64,000 nt of DNA from CALNBC01 sp040768925 (GCA_040768925.1 JAXGLZ010000001.1:434001-498000), one strand, 5' to 3'. Positions 7,154 through 16,449 are shown, counted from the stretch's first letter. A program made the numbers and translations. Notes: generated from the letters alone by a model not told the origin.

Positions 7154-8778
7154 ATGAAAAACATTGTCATCGGCGGCGCCTGGCCTTATGCCAACGGCTC
7201 GCTGCACATCGGACATCTCGCGGCTTTGCTGCCCGGGGATGTCCTTGCAAGGTATTATCGTTTAAAAGGCGATCGGGTTTTTTATGTTTCCGGCAGCGAT
7301 TGCCACGGAACGCCGGTAACGATCCGGGCAAAACAGGAGGGCAGAACGCCGGGGGAGATCAGCGATTATTACCACAATGAATTCAGCTGGGTTTTTGAAA
7401 AACTGGGATTCAGCTATGATTTGTACGGCAAAACGTCAGATCGTTCGCATATCGATTTTGTGACCGATTTTCACAAAAAGCTTTACGAGAGCGATTATAT
7501 CTACGAAAAGACCGCGCCCCAGGCTTTTTGCGCGCATTGCCAAAAGGCGCTGGCCGATCGTTTGGTCCAGGGTATTTGCCCCAATTGCGGGAGCTGGACA
7601 AGGGCCGATCAATGCGACGGCTGCGGTGCGATTTTGGAACCCGAAGCACTCGCTGCGCCCGTTTGTTCGGAATGCGGCGGCGCGGTGGTTTTTTCAGAAA
7701 CGAAGCAGCTCTATCTTGCCGTATCCAGGCTTGAGCCGCAGCTGTCCGCGTATCTGTCATCCAAACCGCATTGGCGGAAAAACGCAATCGCTTTCACAAA
7801 AGATACCTCGACGAGGGGCTGAGGGACCGGGCAATCACCAGAAATCTCGACTGGGGCATCGACGTTCCCAAAGAGGGTTACGAGGACAAAAAAATCTATA
7901 TCTGGGCTGAAAACGTGCTTGGCTATTTATCCGCGGCCGGCGCGGTCGCGCAAAGCCGGGGAATCGCGTTCAAAGAAGTATGGGGGAGCCATGCGCGGCA
8001 GTATTATGTGCACGGAAAGGATAATATTCCCTTTCATACCATCATACTGCCGGCCCTGCTGCTCGCCCACGGGGAAAACCTGCGTTTGCCGGACGAAATG
8101 ATCTCAAGCGAATTCCTGACACTGGAAGGAAGGAAGATCTCGACAAGCCGGAACTGGGCGATATGGGCCAAGGACATTGTTGAGAAGTACAATCCGGATT
8201 CTTTGAGGTATTTCTTTTTGGCGAACGGACCGGAAAAAAGGGATACCGATTTTTCGTGGCGGGAATTTGCGGAAAGAAACAACGGCGAATTGCTGGGCGC
8301 ATACGGGAATTTTGTGAACAGGACGCTGGCCTTTTTGGTCAGATACAACGATCATACGGTCCCGCCCGGCGTGCTGGAAAGCGGCATTCAGGAAAGGATG
8401 GACGATCTTTATTCGAAAGTTGGCCGGAGCATTGAAGACGGCCGGTTTAAGGACGCGCTGGAGAGCCTGTTTGATTTTGTGCGGTTCGGAAACCGGTACT
8501 ACGATGCGGCAAAACCGTGGAAGACCAGAGTGGAAAGCAAGGATCAGTGCGGCGGCGTCCTTTATAATTGCGTGCAGATGATCGCCAACCTGGCCGTGCT
8601 GCTGGAGCCGTTTCTGCCGTTTTCCTCACAAAAAATAGCGGATTGGCTCAACCTGAATCATGCGTGGAAACCGCAGCGCGTTCAGGCGGGATTTCGGTTT
8701 CCGGATATCTCCATACTGTTTGAAAGACTTGATAAAAAAACGATCGACGAGGAAAGGAAAAAACTGGGGATGGCATAA
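7154..8778 (+). pseudogene. metG: Methionyl-tRNA synthetase, interrupted by a frameshift
   Basis: Two overlapping frames together encode one methionyl-tRNA synthetase of about 541 residues. The 5' part (7154-7822) has the class I HIGH motif in ANGSLHIGH and four zinc-knuckle Cys pairs (CAHC, CPNC, CDGC, CSEC). The 3' part continues from KRYLDEGLRD to 8778, with KISTSRN replacing KMSKS, and ends without the tRNA-binding OB-fold. Homology leaves the first frame after FTK and resumes in the second at RYL. One A is therefore missing from the AAAA run at 7798-7801, giving a stop at 7820-7822. The gene could be a real pseudogene, a sequencing error, or rescued by -1 slippage. AGGGAGG lies upstream of the ATG. 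Base composition is lower in GC than the neighbours, which fits a transferred secondary MetRS. A second metG elsewhere in the genome would be expected if this one is dead. Confidence 0.88.
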
Positions 8779-8897
8779 TCGGGGTTTGAGGGGTTCGAAA
8801 GAGATCCGTTCCACCCCCCGGGCCGGGCGAAAGCCGGATCCGCTTTCGCCCTTGTTCCGCGTGGGGGCGCAAAAGGGTGGCGTGCGGTTTGAGCGGG

Positions 8898-8906
8898 TGA
8901 TATAAT
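8898..8906 (+). promoter_or_regulatory. Extended -10 promoter element before the M1-like gene
   Basis: TGATATAAT at 8898-8906 is a perfect extended -10 box about 80 bp before the start codon. No good -35 box is visible. Confidence 0.5.
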
Positions 8907-8988
8907 GGTAAAAATGGGAATGCGGAGTAGGACCCGCCTCGGGTCATGCCCCAAACAACACAGTTTTTGCGCTGAATGAAGAGGACAA

Positions 8989-10452
8989 ATGAAACGTTAC
9001 CGCCGCCGCCGCGAATCCGGCGGGCTTTCCCTTGTGATCGGAATACTCGCCGTCGCCGCCGTGACCGCCGGGCTGTTTTTCGGTGTCCGGGCGGTTTTCG
9101 GCCTGTTTTCCGGCGGGGCCCCCGCCGTTTCCGAAACCCCCGCCCCCGCGCTTGAACCGTCCGCCCCCACCCCCACCCCGGCGGCCACCGTCGCCCTGCC
9201 CGACGAGGAGCGGGAGGCTTCGGAATACGACCTTTACCGGATGGAAATCCGGGTGGACACAAAAAACAACGATCTGACCTGTGTTCAGCAGGTGGAATGG
9301 ACCAACCGCACAGGCGCGGAAGCCGGCGAAGCGGTTTTTCGGATGTATCCCAACGCCCTGACCCACGGGAGCGATTCCCCGGTGGCGAATTTGGACAAGG
9401 TGTTCCCCAACGGGGCGGACACCCTGGGGATCGAGATCAGCCGGGTGCTTGTCGGCGGCGCGGCCGTCACCTGGACCCTGGACGGCAAGCTGGGCACCAC
9501 CCTTCGCGTGCCTTTTGAGGAACCCCTTCAAGACGGCGCTTCCGCCGAGATCACCATCAGCTGGAGTCTCAGGCTGCCCAAGGGCTTTTATCCCCTGAGC
9601 TACAGCGCAACGGGCATTCAGGCGGCGTGGTTCTATCCCGTTTCCGCCGTGTTCACAGAGGGCAAATGGGCGCTGACGGACGTTGCCCAAAGCGGCGCGT
9701 ACCCCTGGTATTACCCCGCGGCGGATTACGAGGCGGTGATCCGCGTCGTTGGGGATGAGTATTCCCTCTGCTCCACGGGGAAGGCCGAAAACGTTTCCAA
9801 ACAGGGGGAAGAAACGGTCTATTCCGTCTCCGCTTCGGCGGCGCGGGATTTCGCCTTTTGCGTCACGGGGCACGAAAAATCCGCAACCCAAACCACACAA
9901 AGCGGCGTGAGCATCCTTGCCCGGGCGCAGTACAACGACCGTTCCCGGGACCTCGCGAGCACAGCCGCCAAGCTCGTCGCGTTTTACGAGGGCTATCTCG
10001 GTCCCTTCCCGGGGGAGGAGCTTGAGCTGGTCCAGACCACGCTGATTGGGGGAACTTCCGTCCACGCGGGGCTGATCATGGTGGATACCGCCCTCTTTTC
10101 CGGCAAACAGGCGGAACTGGACGCGCAGATCGCCTTTGCCGTTGCCCGGCAGTGGCTGGGCTGCTCCGTCGGCGCGGGCTTTGCGGACGACCGGGATCTT
10201 CTGATCCCCATGGCCCAGTTCATGGCGTACCTTTACCTGGACCAGACCAACAGCGCCTCCGCGGACACCGCCCTTGCCCTTCCCGGCGCAAAAACCATGA
10301 AGGACCTTCGGACCTCGATCGGGACCTCGCGCTTCGATCCGGCGCTGCTTTCCCTCTGCACGGAACGCGCGGGCAAAAAATGCACGGCGGAGGACTTCGC
10401 CGCCCTGTGCGGGGACAGCGAGGCGGAAGTGCGAAGGGCCCTCGGAAGATAG
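8989..10452 (+). CDS. Membrane-anchored M1-peptidase-like protein, catalytic motif lost
   Basis: A 487-residue protein. A basic N-terminus and one membrane helix (about residues 14-40) are followed by a Pro/Ala/Thr linker. The extracytoplasmic region has the layout of M1 (gluzincin) aminopeptidases: an N-terminal beta domain with RMYPNA, then the catalytic-domain fold. Where the family has HExxHxW, this protein reads FAVARQW (residues 383-389). Both zinc His and the catalytic Glu are replaced, and the downstream Glu ligand is not seen either. It is probably not a peptidase and may bind a wall or protein ligand. AGAGGA lies 4-5 nt before the ATG. The last 35 or so codons and the stop are repeated in a 118-bp tandem duplication. 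The next gene, an M23 peptidase, probably shares the transcript. Confidence 0.8.
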   Translation: MKRYRRRRESGGLSLVIGILAVAAVTAGLFFGVRAVFGLFSGGAPAVSETPAPALEPSAPTPTPAATVALPDEEREASEYDLYRMEIRVDTKNNDLTCVQQVEWTNRTGAEAGEAVFRMYPNALTHGSDSPVANLDKVFPNGADTLGIEISRVLVGGAAVTWTLDGKLGTTLRVPFEEPLQDGASAEITISWSLRLPKGFYPLSYSATGIQAAWFYPVSAVFTEGKWALTDVAQSGAYPWYYPAADYEAVIRVVGDEYSLCSTGKAENVSKQGEETVYSVSASAARDFAFCVTGHEKSATQTTQSGVSILARAQYNDRSRDLASTAAKLVAFYEGYLGPFPGEELELVQTTLIGGTSVHAGLIMVDTALFSGKQAELDAQIAFAVARQWLGCSVGAGFADDRDLLIPMAQFMAYLYLDQTNSASADTALALPGAKTMKDLRTSIGTSRFDPALLSLCTERAGKKCTAEDFAALCGDSEAEVRRALGR

Positions 10453-10584
10453 GGCGATTCGGCCAATTTCCCTCTGCACGGAACGCGCGGGCAAAAAATG
10501 CGCGGCGGAGGACTTCGCCGCCCTGTGCGGGGACAGCGAGGCGGAAGTGCGAAGGGCCCTCGGAAGATAGGGCGATTCGGCCAA
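10349..10584. repeat. 118-bp tandem duplication of the M1-like gene's 3' end
   Basis: Two almost identical 118-bp units (10349-10466 and 10467-10584). The first contains the last 34 codons and stop of the M1-like gene. The second is an untranslated copy in the intergenic space, differing by a base such as TGCACGG against TGCGCGG. Both start at TTTCCCTCTGCACGG and end at GGCGATTCGGCCAA. Confidence 0.95.
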
Positions 10585-10641
10585 AAAACGGACCGGGTTC
10601 TTTTATGTTGGACCTGACCAGGACGGTGCACAGGCAGTTCA

Positions 10642-12180
10642 ATGGACAATAAAACCCTTCAGGCCGCCCGAAGGGCGGAAGCGAACAGAATCGAAAAGGA
10701 AAAGGCGAAACGGCGGGGAAAGCGCCGCAAAAGGCTAGGGCTTTTTGCGGGGGCGCTGCTGTTTGTTTCCTGTTGCCTGATCGCGTTCACCCTGATCCAG
10801 AACGGGCTTTTCGCCGCCGCGAAGGAAACGGACGACGATCTCCCCGCCGAGCTCGCGGGCCAAACGACCCGCCAGGTGCTTTCGGTGGACCTTGTGAACG
10901 GCGAATACAGGACCGTCACTCTGAACGACGGTTCCGTCGCCACCTTGGAGGATTACGAATCCGAATACGTCCAGTTCGGCCTGGGGGACGCCGTGGCCCT
11001 TCCCGCCGGGGTGATCGACGAAGCCGGGAACGACGTTTCAGCCCTGCTGGATTCGCCGGAATACGACCCGCTGACGGACGTCCCCCCCACGCCCACCCCC
11101 CTTCCTTTGCCCGAGGACTACGCCGCGGAGTCCGCCGCCTTTTCCCCCGCCGCTTCGGGAGAAGGGGAATTCGCGGCCGTTTCGGTGGACGACGTGATCG
11201 TCTGCTTCCTTTCCTCCCGGGCGGATTACGAATGGGTGATGGAGCGGCTGCTCAACGGCTGCGGCAGCGCGGAAGGGGCGGCGGTCACCGGCAGGGGCAC
11301 GGCACAGAACATCTGCGCCTATTTTCAGTTGGACGAGCCTGCGGACCTTTACACCAAAGAGGAAGCCTACCTGCTTTTGGCGGACAGCGTGACCCTGCGC
11401 TGGACGGAAACGGCCACGGCCGCCGAATCCGTGGAGCCGTCCACCCTTTATCAGGAGGATCCCACCCTGGAAAAGGGCAAAACGAAGGTCCAGTCCGCGG
11501 GCAAAGACGGCAAGGTGAAAAACACCTACGAGGTGACCTATGAGGGCGGCAGGATCGTGGACAAAAAACTGGTCGCCCAAAAGGTGGTGGCCGAAGCGGA
11601 GCCGAGGATCGTCCTGAAGGGGACCAAGGCGCCGCCGTCCTCCACCCCGTCCCAAACCGCCGCGACGACCACGGCCCCGGCCTCCGGCACCGGGGGATAC
11701 TGGCCGGGAACCACCATCGGCAAGGGCGTGGATTACCCGAATATCGACACCACAAAGAGCCGCCCCGGCCCGGATCAGGGCATCATGGGGCCGAGCCCCG
11801 GCGGGCTTTCCTTTGCCTGGCCGACGGAACGCAAGCACGTGAGCTCCTATTTCGGCTGGCGTTACGGCCGCATGCATTACGGGGTGGATATTTTTGACGG
11901 CCGGGGGTCCCCGATCTACGCTTCGGAAAGCGGCGCCGTGACAGGCTATACCGGCACCCACAGCGGCTACGGCCTGATCGTCGAGATCTCCCACACAAAC
12001 GGCTATACGACCCGCTACGCCCATTTGGAATCGATGCTCGTCTCCTCGGGGGACCGCGTGGTCAAGGGCCAGCTGATCGCCTATATGGGCGATTCGGGAA
12101 CGGTTTCCGCCGAGCCCCACTGCCATTTCGAGATCCGGTGCGACGACGTGCCCTATAACCCGATGTTCTATCTGCCGTAA
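10642..12180 (+). CDS. Membrane-anchored G5-domain / M23 metallopeptidase
   Basis: A 512-residue protein. The N-terminus is strongly basic and cytoplasmic, followed by one membrane helix (about residues 33-55). A beta-rich segment and a Thr/Pro linker come next. A G5 domain lies at about residues 270-330 (DPTLEKGKTKVQ to PRIVLKGTKA), and the C-terminal M23 (LytM) domain spans about 395-512. The peptidase zinc ligands are visible in MHYGVDI and PHCHFEIR, with the family's GYG(L)IVEISH and YAHLES between them. M23 enzymes cut peptidoglycan cross-bridges or stems and act in wall remodelling at the outer surface. The ATG at 10642 has only a weak upstream binding site. A hairpin terminator lies directly after the stop. 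Confidence 0.9.
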   Translation: MDNKTLQAARRAEANRIEKEKAKRRGKRRKRLGLFAGALLFVSCCLIAFTLIQNGLFAAAKETDDDLPAELAGQTTRQVLSVDLVNGEYRTVTLNDGSVATLEDYESEYVQFGLGDAVALPAGVIDEAGNDVSALLDSPEYDPLTDVPPTPTPLPLPEDYAAESAAFSPAASGEGEFAAVSVDDVIVCFLSSRADYEWVMERLLNGCGSAEGAAVTGRGTAQNICAYFQLDEPADLYTKEEAYLLLADSVTLRWTETATAAESVEPSTLYQEDPTLEKGKTKVQSAGKDGKVKNTYEVTYEGGRIVDKKLVAQKVVAEAEPRIVLKGTKAPPSSTPSQTAATTTAPASGTGGYWPGTTIGKGVDYPNIDTTKSRPGPDQGIMGPSPGGLSFAWPTERKHVSSYFGWRYGRMHYGVDIFDGRGSPIYASESGAVTGYTGTHSGYGLIVEISHTNGYTTRYAHLESMLVSSGDRVVKGQLIAYMGDSGTVSAEPHCHFEIRCDDVPYNPMFYLP

Positions 12181-12197
12181 ATTGAAAAATCCGGACG

Positions 12198-12225
12198 AAA
12201 AAAGCAGCCGCCAAGCTGCTTTTTT
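12198..12225 (+). terminator. Terminator of the M23 peptidase gene
   Basis: Stem AAAAAAGCAGC / GCTGCTTTTTT with a 6-nt loop and further T residues, 18 bp after the stop codon. Confidence 0.9.
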
Positions 12226-12423
12226 GTTTTTGAAGTCCATTCGGCGGGCCCCTTCTTTGAACCGCCCCGCTGCGCCCGCAAGGGCCTGCCGGCGTTTTGG
12301 GGCATATGATACGCCGGATGGGATCAACGCTTGATTTGGGGCGGATTTGCGGGATTCACGGAGCGTTTCCCCGCGGCGCGCCGGGAAAAGGCCCTCCGGC
12401 GCCAAAAATCATCGCCCTGCGGG

Positions 12424-13188
12424 TCACCGCAGCCGCTGCTTCCGCATGATCTGGCAGTCCCAGTAATCGTAATGGCCGTGATACGCCTCGACCACGGCGA
12501 TCAGCCTGTCCGTCCAGCTGTCCAGGGAACGCTTGTCGATGGAGCCGATGTGCCGCACGCAGACCCCGTGGGGGTATTCGCCGTCCGGGTTGAAAAACGG
12601 GTCCCCCAGGGCAAAGCCGGCCTTCCTGGCGCTCTCCTGAAAGCCGATGCGGGCCATCTCGTCCGAAAAGGAGCAGTAGTGGTTGATGCGCCGGGGGGCG
12701 TGGATGTCGTCCCCGTAGCGGACCATCATCTCGATCTGCTCGCCGTTTTTGACGGTTTGCAGGTTCGCCGCGCTGGGGTACGCCTCCTTGCGGAAGACCT
12801 GCCATTTGGAATCCGCCCGGGTTTCATAATCCGTCACCAGGGAGCGCTTTTTTTCGCAAAGGGCGGAAAGCGCCAAAAGCGCGGGCTCGTCCGGCCCGTA
12901 GCAGAAGAATTCCATGGCGCTGCCCCAGTTGCGCACGGCCACGATCCGGGCGTTTACCCTTTGCGCGGCGCGGAGCAGCTTTTTATACACCCGCTCCATC
13001 ATCCTGGCCTGAAAAGGGGTCAAAAGGTCCAGGGAATAATTCTTCCTGGGCTGGATGCGCAAAAGCATCAGAACCGGAAGAGCTGCGCGTTCTTTTTCGC
13101 TGATTTTCCGCATGTCCACCCGCATGACGGCGGTTTTGCCCTCAAAGGCGGTGTCGTATGCGAGCCAGGGCTTGGTGGGCTTTTCCAT
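12424..13188 (-). CDS. DUF695 / RraB-like protein
   Basis: A 254-residue cytoplasmic protein. The first half matches the DUF695 pattern (MMERVYKKL, then VRNWGSAMEFFCYG). The second half matches the RraB-like pattern: HAPRRINHYCSFSD, a GF(A) segment, and a closing GHYDYWDCQIM block. RraB in proteobacteria binds and inhibits RNase E; in Gram-positive bacteria the domain is common but its role is not established. ATG at 13188 is chosen because GAGGAC sits just upstream and the longer frame to 13308 has no binding site. The gene stands alone, pointing away from gyrB. Confidence 0.8.
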   Translation of the reverse strand: MEKPTKPWLAYDTAFEGKTAVMRVDMRKISEKERAALPVLMLLRIQPRKNYSLDLLTPFQARMMERVYKKLLRAAQRVNARIVAVRNWGSAMEFFCYGPDEPALLALSALCEKKRSLVTDYETRADSKWQVFRKEAYPSAANLQTVKNGEQIEMMVRYGDDIHAPRRINHYCSFSDEMARIGFQESARKAGFALGDPFFNPDGEYPHGVCVRHIGSIDKRSLDSWTDRLIAVVEAYHGHYDYWDCQIMRKQRLR

Positions 13189-13392
13189 TTGTTGTCCTCG
13201 TTGCACAGTGATGGCACCATTATAGCACGCTTCTCGCCTTGTGTCAGGAAGGGATGACCGGGCGGGGTTTGCCCCTCTTTTCCGCCGGTAAAAAAGAGCG
13301 GAAGGCATTCAGTCCGCCCTTTCCCTTTCAAACGGATTTCTTTTGGAGGAAAGAAGGCTCTCTTGTTTTTTCGAAACAGCGCATACAGATGG

Positions 13393-13530
13393 TTAAAAAC
13401 CCCCCATTCGGGGGTTCAGGGGCCGCGCCCCTGAACTGCAATCAAAACCGACGACATGTGCGCCAGTTTTGCCATACCCTTTCGGGCATTTGTGCCCGGA
13501 ATTGCCTTGCGCGGCAGCGGTATTCCCCGG
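13393..13530. repeat. Dispersed intergenic repeat, short copy
   Basis: This copy carries the CCCC..GGGG / GGGGCCGCGCCCCTGA module and the CAAAACCGACGACATG end. It continues directly into GCCAGTTTTGCC, so the central hairpins are deleted. A TTTCGGGCATTTGTGCCCGGAA hairpin module follows. It lies in the promoter region of gyrB. Confidence 0.7.
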
Positions 13531-13572
13531 CTTTGAGACGAAGAAGGGCTTTTGTTTTTTTCGAAAATGGTG

Positions 13573-13578
13573 TATAAT
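13573..13578 (+). promoter_or_regulatory. Probable -10 box of gyrB
   Basis: A perfect TATAAT at 13573-13578, preceded by a T-rich run that contains TTGTTT about 15 bp upstream. The leader to gyrB is about 150 nt. Confidence 0.5.
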
Positions 13579-13730
13579 ACTCATAAGAAGAAACTCCGCG
13601 ATCACGCGGGTGTTTTTTGGGTGGGGGAGCCGCGTTTTTCGCGCCGGTTCAGCCCGCCCGGCATCGGGCGGTTTTGGCCGTTTTTTCCGGCATTCGGCCG
13701 CCCTATCAAGATTCCCGAAAGGACCCGCTC

Positions 13731-15749
13731 ATGCACGAAATTTTTGAAAACGAGAACGACGTCAAAAAAACCGGATTCGCGGAAGAAGGAACGGCGCATA
13801 TCGCCACCTCCCACGTGGCTCCCGATTCTTCGGTCACCGCTTCCTCCGATTCGCATTATGACGCGTCGGACATTCAGGTGCTCGAAGGGCTCCAGCCTGT
13901 CCGCGTGCGTCCGGGGATGTATATCGGCTCTACGGATTCGAGGGGATTGCACCACCTTGTCACCGAGATTGTGGACAATTCCATCGACGAGGCCCTGGCG
14001 GGTTTTTGCGACGATATCCGCGTTCGCATCCACGAAAACGGGGCCCTTTCCGTGCGGGACAACGGCCGCGGCATCCCGGTGGACCTTCACCCCGCCACTG
14101 GCAAATCCGCGCTGGAAATCGCGCTGACCGTGCTGCACGCGGGCGGCAAATTCGGCGGAGAGGGCTACAAGGTCTCCGGCGGGCTGCACGGCGTGGGCGT
14201 TTCCGTCGTCAACGCCCTTTCGAGCTTTTTAAAGGCCGAAGTCCGCAGGGACGGGAAGATCTATTGCATGGAATTTTCCCGGGGGGAGGTTACCGCCCCC
14301 CTGGCCGTGACCGGCGAAACCGAAAAGGACGATACCGGCACCACCATCACCTTTATCCCGGACCCGGAGATTTTTGAAACCCTGGATTTTTCGATGGACC
14401 TGATCTGCACCCGGATGCGGGAAATGGCCTTTTTGAACCGGGGGATTTCCATTTCGGTGGACGACGAGCGAACGGGCACCCACAACGCCTATTGCTATTC
14501 CGGCGGCATCGTGTCCTTTGTTCAATATCTCAACAAAAACAAGGAAGTGCTGAACGAGGAGCCGATCTATTTCTGCGCGGAGAAAGACGGCGCCGTGGTG
14601 GAAGTCGCCATGCAGTACAACGACGGCTACCAGGAAAACGTGCTTTCCTACGCCAACAACATCAACACCCACGAGGGCGGGACCCATCTTTCCGGCTTTA
14701 AGGACGCGCTGACGCGGGTCGTCAACAATTACGGCCTTAAATACAAAATTTTGAAGGAGGCGGACACCAAGCTTTCGGGGGAGGATGTCCGCGAGGGCCT
14801 GGCGGCCATCATTTCCGTCAAGCTCCAGAACCCCCAGTTCGAGGGGCAGACGAAAACCAAGCTCGGCAACTCGGAAACGCGCGCTTTCACGGCTTCGGTC
14901 GTCTCCTCCGGGCTGGAGGATTACCTGGAGGAAAACCCCTCCTGCGCAAAGGTCATCATCGACAAGTGCATGCAGGCGAACCGCGCCAGGGAAGCCGCGC
15001 GCAAAGCCCGGGAGCTTACGAGGAGAAAAAGCGTGCTGGAATCCGCCGCCCTGCCCGGAAAGCTGGCGGACTGTTCCGAAAAAGACGCCTCCCTTTGCGA
15101 GATTTATCTGGTGGAGGGCGATTCCGCCGGCGGCAGCGCCAAGATGGGCAGGGATAAGCGCTACCAGGCGATCCTCCCCTTGCGCGGCAAGATCCTGAAC
15201 GTTGAAAAAACGCGGATCGACCGCATCCTCGCCAACAACGAGATCAAAAACATGATCACCGCCTTCGGCGCGGGGATCGGCGAGGAATTCAACCCCGAAA
15301 AACTCCGCTACCACAAGATCATCTGCATGACGGACGCGGACGTCGACGGTTCCCACATCCGCATCCTGCTTTTAACCTTCTTTTACCGCTACATGCGCCC
15401 GCTGATCGAGCAGGAGTATGTATACATCGCCCAGCCCCCGCTTTACAAGGTCAAGCGCGGGAACGAGGAAGTTTATGTCTATTCCGACGAGGAGCTGCAA
15501 AAGCAGCTGGACGTTTTCGGCAGAGACGGCAGGACCGAGATCCAGCGCTACAAAGGCCTGGGCGAGATGAACCCCGAACAGCTTTGGGAAACCACCATGG
15601 ACCCGGAAAACAGGACGATGCTCAAAGTCGGCGTGGAGGACGCCATGGCCGCGGACGAGATCATGACCATCCTGATGGGCGACAAGGTCGAGCCCAGGCG
15701 TGATTTCATCGAAAAGAACGCGAAGCTGGTGGCGGATCTGGACGTTTGA
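13731..15749 (+). CDS. gyrB: DNA gyrase subunit B
   Basis: A 672-residue ATPase subunit of DNA gyrase, which introduces negative supercoils together with GyrA. The GHKL ATPase domain starts near residue 55 with GLQPVRVRPGMYIGS. It contains the ATP-site EIVDNSIDEA and the ligand-binding DNGRGIPV. The transducer domain follows. The TOPRIM domain has EGDSAGGSA and DADVDGSHI, and the C-terminus ends with the typical RRDFIEKNAKLV. ATG at 13731 has GAAAGGA 8 nt upstream; the open frame continues further 5' without a binding site. The first 45 or so residues before the ATPase domain are longer than usual and low in similarity. The last 25 codons form the first unit of a five-copy 155-bp tandem array. 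gyrA follows about 1 kb downstream. Confidence 0.97.
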   Translation: MHEIFENENDVKKTGFAEEGTAHIATSHVAPDSSVTASSDSHYDASDIQVLEGLQPVRVRPGMYIGSTDSRGLHHLVTEIVDNSIDEALAGFCDDIRVRIHENGALSVRDNGRGIPVDLHPATGKSALEIALTVLHAGGKFGGEGYKVSGGLHGVGVSVVNALSSFLKAEVRRDGKIYCMEFSRGEVTAPLAVTGETEKDDTGTTITFIPDPEIFETLDFSMDLICTRMREMAFLNRGISISVDDERTGTHNAYCYSGGIVSFVQYLNKNKEVLNEEPIYFCAEKDGAVVEVAMQYNDGYQENVLSYANNINTHEGGTHLSGFKDALTRVVNNYGLKYKILKEADTKLSGEDVREGLAAIISVKLQNPQFEGQTKTKLGNSETRAFTASVVSSGLEDYLEENPSCAKVIIDKCMQANRAREAARKARELTRRKSVLESAALPGKLADCSEKDASLCEIYLVEGDSAGGSAKMGRDKRYQAILPLRGKILNVEKTRIDRILANNEIKNMITAFGAGIGEEFNPEKLRYHKIICMTDADVDGSHIRILLLTFFYRYMRPLIEQEYVYIAQPPLYKVKRGNEEVYVYSDEELQKQLDVFGRDGRTEIQRYKGLGEMNPEQLWETTMDPENRTMLKVGVEDAMAADEIMTILMGDKVEPRRDFIEKNAKLVADLDV

Positions 15750-16449
15750 GCCCAGGCGCTTTCAAGCATTTGCGGGAAAGGGCTGCCGGTGAAGCCAACG
15801 CCCTTTCGGCGCGAAGGCACGCCTTCTTTATGGGCGACAAGGCCGAGCCCAGGCGTGATTTCATCGAAAAGAACGCGAAGCTGGTGGCGGATCTGGACGT
15901 TTGAGCCCAGGCGCTTTCAAGCATTTGCGGGAAAGGGCTGCCGGTGAAGCCAACGCCCTTTCGGCGCGAAGCCACGCCTTCTTTATGGGCGACAAGGCCG
16001 AGCCCAGGCGTGATTTCATCGAAAAGAACGCGAAGCTGGTGGCGGATCTGGACGTTTGAGCCCAGGCGCTTTCAAGCATTTGCGGGAAAGGGCTGCCGGT
16101 GAAGCCAACGCCCTTTCGGCGCGAAGCCACGCCTTCTTTATGGGCGACAAGGCCGAGCCCAGGCGTGATTTCATCGAAAAGAACGCGAAGCTGGTGGCGG
16201 ATCTGGACGTTTGAGCCCAGGCGCTTTCAAGCATTTGCGGGAAAGGGCTGCCGGTGAAGCCAACGCCCTTTCGGCGCGAAGACACGCCTTCTTTATGGGC
16301 GACAAGGTCGAGCCCAGGCGGGATTTCATCGAAAAGAACGCGAAGCTGGTGGCGGATCTGGACGTTTGAGCCCAGGCGCTTTCAAGCGTTTGCGGGAAAG
16401 GGCTGCCGGTGAAGCCAACGCCCTTTCGGCGCGAAGCCACGCCTTCTTT
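15675..16449. repeat. Five-copy 155-bp tandem repeat derived from the gyrB 3' end
   Basis: Five consecutive 155-bp units begin at 15675, 15830, 15985, 16140 and 16295. Unit 1 contains the last 24 codons and stop of gyrB. Units 2-5 repeat those codons, each now opened by an ATG (TTTATGGGCGACAAGG), plus about 80 bp of spacer. Copies 1 and 5 read AAGGTCGAG and copies 2-4 read AAGGCCGAG, so the inner units share a substitution. Spacers differ at single bases (GGCACG, GCCACG, GACACG). There are no unique spacers, so it is not a CRISPR array. Confidence 0.97.

Noticed and set aside
7790..7805. Programmed -1 frameshift in metG
   Set aside because: The site lacks a canonical slippery heptamer and no downstream pseudoknot was evident; a plain deletion or sequencing error is simpler.
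8944..12405. Long antisense open frames (up to about 545 codons) opposite the M1-like and M23 genes
   Set aside because: These are typical mirror frames of GC-rich coding sequence, Gly/Arg/His-rich with no family motif, and the plus-strand genes are well supported.
15675..16449. CRISPR array
   Set aside because: The 155-bp units are fully repeated with no unique spacers, contain gyrB codons, and no cas gene is nearby.
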